Shown here: positions 44,797 through 53,387 of the stretch, piece by piece
How the letters are laid out: each line of letters starts with the position of its first letter
How positions within the stretch are numbered: position 1 is the first letter of the stretch
NCBI RefSeq assembly: GCF_013283875.1
Contig: NZ_CP054139.1
Location: forward strand, 62,001-126,000
DNA: 64,000 nt
Origin: Mucilaginibacter mali
Lineage (GTDB): Bacteria > Bacteroidota > Bacteroidia > Sphingobacteriales > Sphingobacteriaceae
Reading direction: 5' to 3'
Notes under the pieces: generated by a model
The model's input: only the letters and a program-made list of their open reading frames with translations
Database searches by the model: none
What the model was told of the DNA's origin: nothing
Program-made: the position numbers and the translations under genes

Positions 44797-44832
44797 TTTT
44801 TGTATATTGGCATTACCAATAAAACGCTGATA

Positions 44833-45693
44833 ATGATTAAAAAAGCACTGGTAACAGTTTTCTGTTTACTTCCTTCAATCATATTTGCCCAAACAGCTAA
44901 ACGCCCGGCATTGGCCGATACCAGCGATATGGCAAGCTATAATGTATATATTAAACCTATAAAAGACAAAATAGCTAAACTGACCGCCGCCTTTATGAAG
45001 GCGCCCACGGCTACGCGGGTGTCAAAAAAATACCAGGATATTTACCAGCCAAAGTTTGATAGCCTCTACAAAGAAAGCGATCGCCTGAACCGGGAATGGG
45101 TGATGAGGCACCCCAACTCGCCAAGCAGTTTAACGGCTTTAACTGCCAGTTACATGGCCTATCACGATTACGAGCATACCTCGGCAGCCTTCAATAGCTT
45201 ATCCGATCAATTGAAAAATACCGACAAGGGTAAACTGATAGCCAAAAACATAGAGAAGTTTAATACCGTGGCCTTAGGTGCCGACGCGCCGGAGTTTTCG
45301 CAGGCTGCGCCCGATGGTAAGATGATCAGCCTGTCATCCTTTAAAGGCAAATACCTGCTGATAGAGTTTTGGGCATCGTGGTGTGTGCCTTGCCGTGCCA
45401 AAAACCCTGACCTGATAAAGACTTACCAAAAATTTAGGGAGAAAAACTTTGCTATCCTTGGCGTATCATCTGATAAAGATAAGCAAGCCTGGGTAGCCGC
45501 CATCAAAAAAGACGGGCTCACCTGGCCACAGGTATCAGATCTGCAATATCGCAACAATGCTGTAGCCCTGCTTTATCGTGTTCATGCCATACCGCAAAAC
45601 TTTTTGATAAATCCGGATGGTAAAGTGGTGGCTAAAAATCTTTTTGGTAAGGATTTGGATAAGAAGTTGGGGGAAATATTAGGTGTGATGTAA
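44833..45693 (+). CDS. TlpA-like thioredoxin, copy 3, without DUF4369 domain
   Basis: 286 residues from the ATG at 44833 (signal peptide MIKKALVTVFCLLPSIIFAQ); the eleven codons upstream in frame are IS-end sequence. Compared with copies 1 and 2 it lacks residues about 20-125, the DUF4369 domain: the signal peptide is followed by the helical linker (DTSDMASYNVYIKPIKDKIA). The TlpA domain is intact with WASWCVPCRAKNPDL and AIPQNFLINP. Only 36 bases separate the start from the IS end, so its native promoter was probably displaced and expression may now depend on the element. Confidence 0.88.
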   Translation: MIKKALVTVFCLLPSIIFAQTAKRPALADTSDMASYNVYIKPIKDKIAKLTAAFMKAPTATRVSKKYQDIYQPKFDSLYKESDRLNREWVMRHPNSPSSLTALTASYMAYHDYEHTSAAFNSLSDQLKNTDKGKLIAKNIEKFNTVALGADAPEFSQAAPDGKMISLSSFKGKYLLIEFWASWCVPCRAKNPDLIKTYQKFREKNFAILGVSSDKDKQAWVAAIKKDGLTWPQVSDLQYRNNAVALLYRVHAIPQNFLINPDGKVVAKNLFGKDLDKKLGEILGVM

Positions 45694-45752
45694 AATTACC
45701 TTTTTTTGGTAAATTTATTTATTTTAATTATATTTGATAAATCTTCTACAAA

Positions 45753-46067
45753 ATGCGTGTTGTAATTGAGGATGAATATTTAGTTCGGCTTTATTTGAAT
45801 GGTAAAAGCTTGGGTAAACCTAAATTTAACTACGATATTGAAAAAGGTTTTATTAAAAAAGTATTGCAGATTGAAAATGCGACGAACACACAAGATCTTC
45901 GGAATATAAAATCCTTGCATTTTGAAAAGCTATCCGGTGACTTAGAAGGTAAATACTCTATCAGAATAAATAAAGGATACAGGATTATTTTTAGGATTGA
46001 AAGGGAGGGGAATAACACCCGGGTGGAGATAGTTTGTATTGAAGAATTAAGCAATCATTATTCATAA
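45753..46067 (+). CDS. higB: HigB-like toxin of the RelE superfamily
   Basis: 104 residues. Fold of the plasmid-maintenance killer group: KFNYDIEKGFIKKVLQIENA, then LRNIKSLHFEKLSGDLEGKY and SIRINKGYRIIFRIEREG, the last with the typical basic and tyrosine residues for ribosome-dependent mRNA cleavage. Toxin gene first, antitoxin second, as in higBA systems. Local DNA is more AT-rich than the neighbourhood. The gene sits just past the IS and TlpA block, in accessory DNA. Confidence 0.88.
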   Translation: MRVVIEDEYLVRLYLNGKSLGKPKFNYDIEKGFIKKVLQIENATNTQDLRNIKSLHFEKLSGDLEGKYSIRINKGYRIIFRIEREGNNTRVEIVCIEELSNHYS

Positions 46068-46083
46068 TGTAAGATCAGCTATT

Positions 46084-46377
46084 ATGGGCAACGTATTTGA
46101 CAAAGAGGGAAATGAAATAAAAACCGTCATGGCTTTTCATCCCGGAGAACTTTTACAAGAAGAAGTTGAAGAACGTGGATTAAAAAAATCTGAACTTGCT
46201 TTCAAACTGGGGATACTGCCCGGTCATTTAAGCGAATTGTTTAAAGGCAAAAGAAATATTACTGCCCGTATTGCGGTACGTTTGGAGAAAGCTTTGGATA
46301 TCAGCGCCGAATATTGGTTAGGTATGCAATCATCTTACGATTTAATGCTTGCCCGCCAACTGGAGCAAGCATCATAA
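46084..46377 (+). CDS. higA: HigA-like antitoxin, XRE family
   Basis: 97 residues. HTH of the XRE/VapI type (HPGELLQEEVEERGLKKSEL followed by AFKLGILPGHLSELFKGKRN), then ARIAVRLEKALDISAEYWLG, the C-terminal signature of HigA. Neutralises HigB and represses the operon. 16 bases after higB; stop codon three bases from the stop of the convergent GT2 gene. Confidence 0.92.
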   Translation: MGNVFDKEGNEIKTVMAFHPGELLQEEVEERGLKKSELAFKLGILPGHLSELFKGKRNITARIAVRLEKALDISAEYWLGMQSSYDLMLARQLEQAS

Positions 46378-46380
46378 GGT

Positions 46381-47562
46381 TTACCCCACTTTCCGTTGCG
46401 CCTTATCCCATGCCGCGCTTTGGCTGCCTTTATAATAGCGCACAATACCGGCCAAAACCGCATAATTCATTACGCAAAAATAATAGGGTACAAACAGCGC
46501 CTTTACCCGTATCTGGCGCTTTTCCATAATAAAGCCCAGGAGAGCAAGGCCATAAAATAGCGCCTGTCCCACCAGTAGTAATTGATAGATCAAACCACCT
46601 CCCGGCCCGGCAACTATCAGGATGTTGCTGATAAACGCCAGTATCATAAAAAACGGCGTTACCGTCCACCGCAAAACACGGTGGCTGATGTACTGGAACG
46701 ATAACAGCGGGTATTTGAAAATATTGAACAAACCCTTCAACCATATTACCGATTGTATGCCACCGGCGGCAATCCTTACCTTGCGCTTCAGTTCTTCGCT
46801 TACGTTGGCCGATGCTGATTCTATCGCGTAGGCATCAGGTTCGTACACAATGCGATACCCTTTTTCAGCAATCAGCATCGATATCATGAAATCATCAAGA
46901 ATAGTATCGTTTGATACCGGCCGGTACAGGTCGCGGCGAACGCTGAATAATTCGCCGGCGGCGCCAACCACGGTAAATAACTCCGAATCCCATTTCTTCA
47001 GGGCCGATTCATACTTCCAGTAGAAACCCTCACCCGCGGCGCTGGCATCGTCGGTAGCTTCTATTTTTACGCGTTTTTCGCCGGCTACCGCGCCAACGGT
47101 TTTGTCGGCATAGTGGCGGCAGATCTTTACCATGGCCTCATCGTTCAGCATGGTATTGGCATCGGTAAATACCACAATTTCTGTATCCACGTATTCCATA
47201 GCCCTATGCACGGCTACAATTTTGCCTGAGCGACCGGGTTGATGCAATAGTTTGATCTGCGGGTATTCTGCAATAATATCAGGGGTGTTATCTGATGATC
47301 CATCTGTAACAAAAAGCACTTTTAGTTTACCGGCGGGATACTTTAGCGCAAGTGTATTATCTATTTTCTCGCGGATGATATCGGCTTCGTTATAGGCAGC
47401 AATCACCAGTGTGCATTCGGGTAAAAGATCGTACTCAGGGTCGGTGATATGTTTACGGCCATAAATGGCGCGCTTTATTTTAATGATAATAAAAAGCAAA
47501 ATGCCATAGCCCACATAGGTATAAAACGCAATGAAAAGGCTTATCCAAAAAAGTATTTCCAT
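46381..47562 (-). CDS. Membrane glycosyltransferase family 2
   Basis: 393 residues. N-terminal membrane helix (WISLFIAFYTYVGYGILLFI), GT-A catalytic domain (ECTLVIAAYNEADIIREKID, VFTDANTMLNDEA as DxD-type site, TILDDFMISMLIAEKGYRIV as the acid-base region, RKVRIAAGGIQSVIWL in the position of the QxxRW motif but without it), and three C-terminal helices. Architecture of processive or lipid-linked GT2 enzymes at the cytoplasmic membrane. Six bases downstream of another GT2 gene, so co-transcribed. Probably adds sugars to the polymer built by the larger cluster; donor unknown. Confidence 0.9.
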   Translation of the reverse strand: MEILFWISLFIAFYTYVGYGILLFIIIKIKRAIYGRKHITDPEYDLLPECTLVIAAYNEADIIREKIDNTLALKYPAGKLKVLFVTDGSSDNTPDIIAEYPQIKLLHQPGRSGKIVAVHRAMEYVDTEIVVFTDANTMLNDEAMVKICRHYADKTVGAVAGEKRVKIEATDDASAAGEGFYWKYESALKKWDSELFTVVGAAGELFSVRRDLYRPVSNDTILDDFMISMLIAEKGYRIVYEPDAYAIESASANVSEELKRKVRIAAGGIQSVIWLKGLFNIFKYPLLSFQYISHRVLRWTVTPFFMILAFISNILIVAGPGGGLIYQLLLVGQALFYGLALLGFIMEKRQIRVKALFVPYYFCVMNYAVLAGIVRYYKGSQSAAWDKAQRKVG

Positions 47563-47568
47563 GTGTTG

Positions 47569-48483
47569 CTATTTGAGGGTAACGCCCAGGTCGTGGCTAT
47601 CTTTTTTATGCGTAAAATTCCACCAGATGGCTTTAAACAGGTATTTGATAAATTCAGTATTGCCCGATTTGATATAGCCGAGGATATTTCGGGGCGCAAC
47701 TATCAGTAAAAAATAAATGTAAAACAAAAACACCACCACCGGTGAGGCATTACGACGGGTAAATAAAATACGGTTGCGGGTCATGAAGTACTCTTTCAAC
47801 CAGCTCTTTTTTCCTACCGATATCGACTCTTTATGATAAATAACCGCGTCGCCGCGCACCCAAAGTTTGTAACCGGCCTTCTTAACGTGCTCGCACCAGT
47901 CAACCTCTTCGTAGTATAAAAAGTAGCTTTCGTGCATCGGGCCGGCCTTGTCTATCACTTCGCGTTTTACCATTACAGCCGCGCCATGAATGTAGGCTGT
48001 AGGGCCTATTACGCTGTTGAAATCATCGCCGTTGCGCTGAAACTTGCCGATCATTTTATTGCGGCCGGTAATGAAGTTGATCTGTGTTGAACCGGCGTAC
48101 TGTGTCATCCCGGTATCTGGAAAGAATTGTATGCGTGGCGATACCATGCCTACCTCGGGGTGCTGGTCCAATACGTCAACCAGCTTCTGCACCAGGTCGG
48201 GGGTAAACTCGGTATCGGTGTTCACCAGGAAAAAGTAATCGCCGGTGGCAGCGGCAATACCAATATTATTACCGCCGGCAAAACCTAAATTGGCTTCGCT
48301 GCGTATAAACTTTACATCAGTAAACTGCGGTATCAATTCGGTAACCTTGCCGGTGGTACTTCCGTTATCTACAACAATTATTTCTATATCTTTATAGGTG
48401 TTTACCTGTTGAATAGATAATAGCAACTCCCGCGTAACCCCGGGCTGGTTGAAATTAACGGTAATGATGGATATTTTTTTCAT
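47569..48483 (-). CDS. Glycosyltransferase family 2 (rhamnosyltransferase-like)
   Basis: 304 residues. GT-A domain with SIITVNFNQPGVTRELLLSI, IIVVDNGSTTGKV, ANLGFAGGNNIGIAAATGDY and FFLVNTDTEFTPD (DxD), then HESYFLYYEEVDWCEHVKKA, the acid-base region common to WcaA/RfbN-type enzymes. A weak hydrophobic segment near the end (VVVFLFYIYFLLIVAPRNIL) suggests membrane association. Leads the two-gene leftward unit. Divergent from the partner-switching operon across 101 bases. Confidence 0.92.
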   Translation of the reverse strand: MKKISIITVNFNQPGVTRELLLSIQQVNTYKDIEIIVVDNGSTTGKVTELIPQFTDVKFIRSEANLGFAGGNNIGIAAATGDYFFLVNTDTEFTPDLVQKLVDVLDQHPEVGMVSPRIQFFPDTGMTQYAGSTQINFITGRNKMIGKFQRNGDDFNSVIGPTAYIHGAAVMVKREVIDKAGPMHESYFLYYEEVDWCEHVKKAGYKLWVRGDAVIYHKESISVGKKSWLKEYFMTRNRILFTRRNASPVVVFLFYIYFLLIVAPRNILGYIKSGNTEFIKYLFKAIWWNFTHKKDSHDLGVTLK

Positions 48484-48584
48484 TTACTTAGCCGACACTA
48501 AATATACATTTTATTAATACCTCCAGCTAATAGCTTTTTTTAATTTTTACGCTCATACTCGGTATTTAGTTACACAAAAAAGGA

Positions 48585-49070
48585 ATGGATAATTCGGCGC
48601 TGATAGAAGATAAGGTAAACGAGCTGGTTGATTTGCTGCGCAAAAACCCACCCGATAGGGAACAGGCGCAACATATTAAAAGCAAGATAGAAAACGTGCT
48701 TGGAGATCAATCGCTTCCCGGCACATTAGAAGCTTTCCGCGAATTGGATAACCCCGATCTGAGCCGCCTGGAACTGATGGATGACCTGGAAGCCTTACTA
48801 TCCAACCATCAGTTGGATAATACCATCACCAAAAAATTCCTGCTGCGCGAAAAGTTTAACAAATTGCTGGTGATCATCATAGGCATCATCATGATCACTT
48901 TGGGGATGGGCATGATCATTATGCCGGCGCCGCCTTATTTTGAAATGTATACCCTTTTTTACTTTAACCCTAATGATGGCGTTACAATAATGGACGTATT
49001 ATCATTGCTTATTGTATTTACAGGTGTATATTTGTTTTCGAGTGCATTGATATCCAAGCCCAAGCACTAA
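48585..49070 (+). CDS. Small membrane protein, first gene of partner-switching operon
   Basis: 161 residues, no family recognised. The first 85 residues are helical and charged (ALIEDKVNELVDLLRKNPPD, LSRLELMDDLEALLSNHQLD), then two membrane helices (LLVIIIGIIMITLGMGMIIM and VLSLLIVFTGVYLFSSALIS) joined by a short outside loop. Thirteen bases from the phosphatase gene. It could be the signal input or the membrane docking point of the switch; that is inference from position. Confidence 0.65.
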   Translation: MDNSALIEDKVNELVDLLRKNPPDREQAQHIKSKIENVLGDQSLPGTLEAFRELDNPDLSRLELMDDLEALLSNHQLDNTITKKFLLREKFNKLLVIIIGIIMITLGMGMIIMPAPPYFEMYTLFYFNPNDGVTIMDVLSLLIVFTGVYLFSSALISKPKH

Positions 49071-49082
49071 ACAAAACCGATC

Positions 49083-50225
49083 ATGCCTGCATCACATAAA
49101 ATACTTTTGGTTGATGACAATCCCCTTGTTTTAGAGATGATGGGCCGCGCGCTTTCGCGCGAGGGTTTTATTTGCATGAAGGCCAATTCGGCTATGCAGG
49201 CGATGGAACTGCTGGAAAAGGATGTGCCCGATATCATCCTGTCTGACTATGATATGCCCGAAATGAACGGTTTTCAGTTCAGGCAGCAGTTAATGGGGAA
49301 TAAAAAATTCAAACATATTCCTTTCATGTTCCTTACATCAATGAACAATGCCGAACTGATGCTGGAGGGGATGAATATGGATGCCATTGATTACATTGTT
49401 AAGGATGTCCCGGTGCCGGTTATCGTATCTAAAATAACCAATGTTTTAAACACCATACGCGAGCAGCACGAGCGTTCCATCAGCGAATTGAGCAGGGCGG
49501 CTGTGGCCCTGAATTTAAATTCTGTTCCGCAAAAAGTGCCCGTACTTCACGGTTTCGGTATTGATTTTTGGCATAAGCCTTACCAAAATTACCCGGGGGG
49601 CGATTTTATAGATTTTATCCAGATAGATGAACGCTACACTTTTATTGTGCTGGGCGATGTGATGGGAAAAAAATGGGGGGCATGGTTTTTTTCGTTCGGG
49701 TTTTTAAGCTATGTGCGGTCGGCGGTGCGGCTTTGCATCTTCGATGGCGATCTTTCTACCAAAAGCATCATGCAAAAAATAAATTCGGTGGTGCATCACG
49801 ATCCGGTGGTTAGCGAGGTTTTATCCACACTATCGCTGGTGATGGTTGATACCGAACTATCGCAGATGAGTTATTCGGGCGCGGGCGATCTGCCTTTGCT
49901 TTATTATAACTATGCCGGGGATAAAACAAGCAGGATACAATCGGAGGGCTTATTATTGGGCTTGCGGCAGGATGGCGATTTTGATGAGTTTATGCTAAAA
50001 TTAAACCCGGGCGACCAAATACTGATGCTAACCGATGGGATGATAGATGAGGAAACGGCGGGAAGGAAGCGATCGGACTATAGTAACTTTGAGCAGGCAA
50101 TAACCGCCTTTTTAGGTAAGCCGGATACTTTTAACCAAATAAGAAACAGTGATTTTTTAAACAAAAAGGCCCAGGAACAAATTGACGATTGCAGCCTGAT
50201 TTTTTTGCAAAAGGAGATAAACTAA
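49083..50225 (+). CDS. Response regulator with SpoIIE/PP2C phosphatase output (RsbU-like)
   Basis: 380 residues. Receiver domain residues 1-125: acidic pair in ILLVDDNPLV, phospho-acceptor Asp in LSDYDMPEMNG, Thr/Ser in FMFLTSMNN, Lys in YIVKDVPVP. A helical linker leads to a PPM/SpoIIE phosphatase from about 160, with metal Asp residues in YPGGDFIDFI, VLGDVMGKKWGAWF, MLTDGMIDEE and QIDDCSLIFL. Such proteins dephosphorylate a STAS antagonist when the receiver is phosphorylated. Its stop codon overlaps the next start (TAATG), so the phosphatase and its likely substrate are translationally coupled. No histidine kinase is adjacent. Confidence 0.93.
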   Translation: MPASHKILLVDDNPLVLEMMGRALSREGFICMKANSAMQAMELLEKDVPDIILSDYDMPEMNGFQFRQQLMGNKKFKHIPFMFLTSMNNAELMLEGMNMDAIDYIVKDVPVPVIVSKITNVLNTIREQHERSISELSRAAVALNLNSVPQKVPVLHGFGIDFWHKPYQNYPGGDFIDFIQIDERYTFIVLGDVMGKKWGAWFFSFGFLSYVRSAVRLCIFDGDLSTKSIMQKINSVVHHDPVVSEVLSTLSLVMVDTELSQMSYSGAGDLPLLYYNYAGDKTSRIQSEGLLLGLRQDGDFDEFMLKLNPGDQILMLTDGMIDEETAGRKRSDYSNFEQAITAFLGKPDTFNQIRNSDFLNKKAQEQIDDCSLIFLQKEIN

Positions 50226-50563
50226 TGATACTGAACACCCGCGACGAAAACGGCATTACCATTGCCCAAATATTGATACAGGAAGCTAATCTTACCCAGG
50301 CCGATGCCCTGAAGGCAGAAATGGTGGCGATAATTGATAAGCACCCCAAAAAGATACTGACCGATTTTAGCCAGGTGCAATATGTGGATAGTTCGTTTTT
50401 GGGCGCTATGGTATCATCATTAAAATACGCTGTAGCAAACAAAGCAGATATTGCCGTGGTTAATTTACCAAAGGATATACACGACCTTTTCGCGCTGATA
50501 AGGCTTGATAAGGTTTTTAAAATATACACCAGTGTTGAGGAGGCATTGGCCGATAGTAATTAA
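50225..50563 (+). CDS. STAS-domain anti-sigma factor antagonist (RsbV-like)
   Basis: 112 residues, single STAS domain. The phosphorylatable Ser is in the conserved loop VQYVDSSFLGAMVSS, followed by NKADIAVVNLPKDIHDLFAL. In partner switching the unphosphorylated form binds and sequesters the kinase. Start chosen at the ATG that overlaps the phosphatase stop; an upstream in-frame TTG is inside the previous gene. Confidence 0.93.
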   Translation: MILNTRDENGITIAQILIQEANLTQADALKAEMVAIIDKHPKKILTDFSQVQYVDSSFLGAMVSSLKYAVANKADIAVVNLPKDIHDLFALIRLDKVFKIYTSVEEALADSN

Positions 50564-50572
50564 ACCTAAACC

Positions 50573-51109
50573 ATGGAACAAGCGATAAGGCAAATACTGA
50601 TATTCCCTAACCGGGCCGATAAGATATATACCTTTATACAAAAGGTGGTAGGCTTTATTGAGCAGTATATGCCCGAAAAGGTTTCTAAAGTTTCCTTTAA
50701 TATCCGTGTAATTGTAACCGAACTGCTTACCAATAGTATAAAACATACAGGCGGGGGCGATACCGGCGTGGAACTGATACTTACCCCAACCACCTTTACT
50801 ATTAAAAAAACCGATGAGGGAACGCCCTTTGATATTAAGCACGACGGGGCAGGCTGGCCTTTGGATGAGGGGATAAAAGGGCCAATAAAAATATACTCGG
50901 ATGTGCTGAATGGTTTATATGCCAACATTGTTTCACCCTATAGCCTTAGTTTTTATACCGAAAGCTACGCTGATGCCGGTGAAGATCATGCGGATCTGTC
51001 TGAACATTACGGCCTGATCATTATTTGCCGGGCGAGCGATTCGTTTGTGTACCAGTATAACCCGCGCAGCAGGCAAAATATTTTTACGGTTACCATTAAC
51101 CTTGTTTAG
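50573..51109 (+). CDS. RsbW-like GHKL ATPase / serine kinase
   Basis: 178 residues. GHKL-type ATPase with the N box FNIRVIVTELLTNSIKHTGG and a degenerate G1 box (KKTDEGTPFDIKHDGAGW); the glycine-rich lid is not clear and the C-terminal half (DSFVYQYNPRSRQNIFTVTI) is divergent. In RsbW/SpoIIAB such proteins bind a target, often a sigma factor, and phosphorylate the STAS partner. Nine bases after the STAS gene. No sigma factor is encoded here, so its target is unknown. Because the G1 and lid motifs are weak, kinase activity is less sure than the fold. Confidence 0.82.
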   Translation: MEQAIRQILIFPNRADKIYTFIQKVVGFIEQYMPEKVSKVSFNIRVIVTELLTNSIKHTGGGDTGVELILTPTTFTIKKTDEGTPFDIKHDGAGWPLDEGIKGPIKIYSDVLNGLYANIVSPYSLSFYTESYADAGEDHADLSEHYGLIIICRASDSFVYQYNPRSRQNIFTVTINLV

Positions 51110-51214
51110 GTGTTCTTTTTTAATAGTTAAGCGTAAATTCCTTCAATAATAACGTGGTAAATGTGCATATTTACAATGCGGGCATGAAACTACGTAACTA
51201 AATAATTGAACCGA

Positions 51215-52357
51215 ATGGCAATGAGCAATATTGCTGCGACAGGCCAAAAAAAGGCTAAAATATTTTTCCCTAATTTAAACGGCGTCAGAGCTATTGCATC
51301 ACTGATGGTGGTGATTGCGCATATCGAACTGGAGAAAAAAGAATTTAATCTGCCGCTTATCCCGCATATCACGCTTTTAAATTTCGGTAAAGTTGGCGTA
51401 TCGGTGTTTTTTGCCCTAAGCGGTTTCCTGATCACCTACCTGTTGCTTGAAGAGCGTAAGAACTTTGGCAAGGTTTCATTTGCCGATTTTTATATGCGCC
51501 GTATCCTGCGGATATGGCCATTGTATTTCCTCATCGTTATTGTCGGTTTTTTTATCTACCCTAAAAACAATTCGAGCGAGGCGTTTTGGCTGTCGGTATT
51601 TTTTCTTCCTAACCTTGCTTTTACTTTAAAACTGTTACCCGCCTTGTTCGACCCAATTTGGTCTATCGGTACCGAAGAGCAGTTCTACATTTTCCATCCG
51701 CACTTTTTCAGGTTTAAAAAGGTATTACATGTTTTTTATGCCCTTTTCGGTTTCTTAATATTTTATCTTGTTTTTGGCCAGGTTACCCGCCATTTTTCTG
51801 AAGGTAATTATGTGGTAGGTGTAATTGGCGAATTGACCTATTACGCCCGTTTTGATAACATGGCCATCGGCGCGCTTGTGGCCGTATTATACTATAATAC
51901 TAAAAACAACGAGTTTAAATTTTACTTCCAAAAACTGTTTGACCTTGTTTTTAACAAGTATGTACAAATACTGTTGCTGCTGGCATTTGTAGGCTTTGTA
52001 TATATTTACCTGCAGCGCCTGCCACCCGAAGGCGACCTGGTGATAGCTACTTTAGCGGCACTGCTGATAGTTAACCTATGCGAAACTGAAACCAGCATCG
52101 TTTCGCTTAGCAACAGCAAAATTCGTTTAATTGGCGAAATTTCCTACGGTATTTATTTGATACACAAATTTCCGGTACGCCTGATGGTTTGGTTTGTAAA
52201 AACCTATATGCCTGATGCAGGTGTACTGGTGCAAAACCTGGTCATCTATATCGCGGCTATTGCCGTAACATTAGTGCTTGCCTGGTTATCATACAATTTC
52301 TTCGAGAAATATTTCCTTGGATTGAAGAAGAAGTTTGCCAAGATCACACAGCATTAA
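51215..52357 (+). CDS. Acyltransferase family 3 membrane protein (OafA/YrhL-like)
   Basis: 380 residues from the ATG at 51215 (MAMSNIAATGQ). About ten membrane helices. Motifs of the family: LNGVRAIASLMVVIAHIELE with the essential His, VGVSVFFALSGFLITYLLLE, RRILRIWPLYFLIV, and WSIGTEEQFYIFHP. These enzymes move acetyl or other acyl groups across the membrane onto polysaccharides. Follows the partner-switching operon by 106 bases; could decorate the exopolymer made by the rest of the locus. No C-terminal SGNH domain. Confidence 0.92.
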   Translation: MAMSNIAATGQKKAKIFFPNLNGVRAIASLMVVIAHIELEKKEFNLPLIPHITLLNFGKVGVSVFFALSGFLITYLLLEERKNFGKVSFADFYMRRILRIWPLYFLIVIVGFFIYPKNNSSEAFWLSVFFLPNLAFTLKLLPALFDPIWSIGTEEQFYIFHPHFFRFKKVLHVFYALFGFLIFYLVFGQVTRHFSEGNYVVGVIGELTYYARFDNMAIGALVAVLYYNTKNNEFKFYFQKLFDLVFNKYVQILLLLAFVGFVYIYLQRLPPEGDLVIATLAALLIVNLCETETSIVSLSNSKIRLIGEISYGIYLIHKFPVRLMVWFVKTYMPDAGVLVQNLVIYIAAIAVTLVLAWLSYNFFEKYFLGLKKKFAKITQH

Positions 52358-52437
52358 GATTTCCTGCACCTTCCTGCATCATGCTGAGCGATATAATCCC
52401 TGCGGGCCTCTTAATGGTTAAATGACATGCCGATGAA

Positions 52438-52510
52438 AGCCCCCTCTAAATCTCCCCCAAAGGGGGAGACTTTGGAACCCTCTCCTCTGGAGAGGGCAGG
52501 GTGAGGCTTC
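52438..52510. repeat. R4 palindromic repeat between convergent genes
   Basis: Two hairpins in a row: TCTCCCCC-AA-GGGGGAGA and CCCTCTCC-TCT-GGAGAGGG, ending CAGGGTGAGGCT. The second half is the reverse complement, one difference, of the left arm of the element inside miaB. Confidence 0.8.
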
Positions 52511-52527
52511 AGCGGAAAAACAAACAT

Positions 52528-52612
52528 GTCATGCTGAGCGGTAGCGAAGCATCCCAAGCTATGCTTTGTTGCTCTTTATACCGGGGGATGCTTCGCTATC
52601 GCTCAGCACGAC
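52528..52612. repeat. R5 palindromic repeat between convergent genes
   Basis: GTCATGCTGAGCGGTAGCGA with AGCATCCC on the left is answered by GGGATGCTTCGCTATCGCTC with AGCACGAC on the right, a stem of nearly 28 bp. It lies ten bases from the stop of the PPTase gene and may end transcription from both sides. A half copy is at about 52379-52400. Confidence 0.8.
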
Positions 52613-52621
52613 GGTGAGATT

Positions 52622-53377
52622 TTAAAATAATAAACATAAGGTCTCTATATCAAGTTTGCGAAACTGCAAGCACGTTTTTGGCGATGGGTAAGTAATGCTC
52701 CCCATAAAATTCTCTCCGGTGAAAAAACTTTCCGTTATCCAGCCGATATTTTCATAATCAACAGGCAAAGTGCCTTTACCATCCAGCGCCGGCATATCGG
52801 GCAGGTTATCATCTATGCCGGTTCCGCAGGCTTTTAACAGGGCCTCCTTGCGTGTCCATAATAAAAAAAATGCTGCTGTAGCGTCAGGCGAACTATTGAT
52901 GTAATCCACTTCGGCTGCGCTAAAATATTGCGATGCCACGTCCGCATAAGCGAAATCAGGGTTCATCCATTCTATATCAATGCCCAATTCGGTATCGCCT
53001 AAAGCAATTAAAAACTCCCCGGCCGAATGTGAGATATTGAAATGGCAGGACCGGTCTGCAACAGCTAAACCGGGCTTTTTATTGGAATTATAAGTAAACG
53101 GAATCTGTCGCGCGGGCATATTCACTTGTTGCCCCAGTAATACCCGCAAAATACCATGCTGAATAACATAACGCTGCTTGTCCTTTAACTGGTAATAGCG
53201 CAACGCCCGGGCTTGTTCCTGTGGCTCTAAAAGGGTAAAACAAGCATCGTATAAATGCAGCAGACCGGCGGTTACCCCATGCCAAATGTAAACGGTGTAT
53301 TTATGTAAACCATCAGATGCCGGTTGCTGATCCCACGCCGGGCGACCGATAAAACTGCATTCAACTGTACCCGGCAT
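52622..53377 (-). CDS. 4'-phosphopantetheinyl transferase (Sfp-type)
   Basis: 251 residues, Sfp/Gsp type. Core motifs: NISHSAGEFLIALGDTELGI, then GIDIEWMNPDF with the Mg2+ Asp, YFSAAEVDYI, and LLWTRKEALLKACGTGI with the conserved Glu and Lys. Transfers the phosphopantetheine arm from CoA to the serine of a carrier protein. It begins ten bases after the NRPS stop codon, so its natural client is almost certainly that NRPS's carrier domain. Last gene of the leftward cluster. Confidence 0.93.
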   Translation of the reverse strand: MPGTVECSFIGRPAWDQQPASDGLHKYTVYIWHGVTAGLLHLYDACFTLLEPQEQARALRYYQLKDKQRYVIQHGILRVLLGQQVNMPARQIPFTYNSNKKPGLAVADRSCHFNISHSAGEFLIALGDTELGIDIEWMNPDFAYADVASQYFSAAEVDYINSSPDATAAFFLLWTRKEALLKACGTGIDDNLPDMPALDGKGTLPVDYENIGWITESFFTGENFMGSITYPSPKTCLQFRKLDIETLCLLF

Positions 53378-53387
53378 ACCCGGTTGG

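Noticed and set aside
42991..44801. Target-site duplication of the IS element
   Set aside because: Flanking bases (CGAAA and TTTTT) do not match in direct orientation, so no duplication is claimed.
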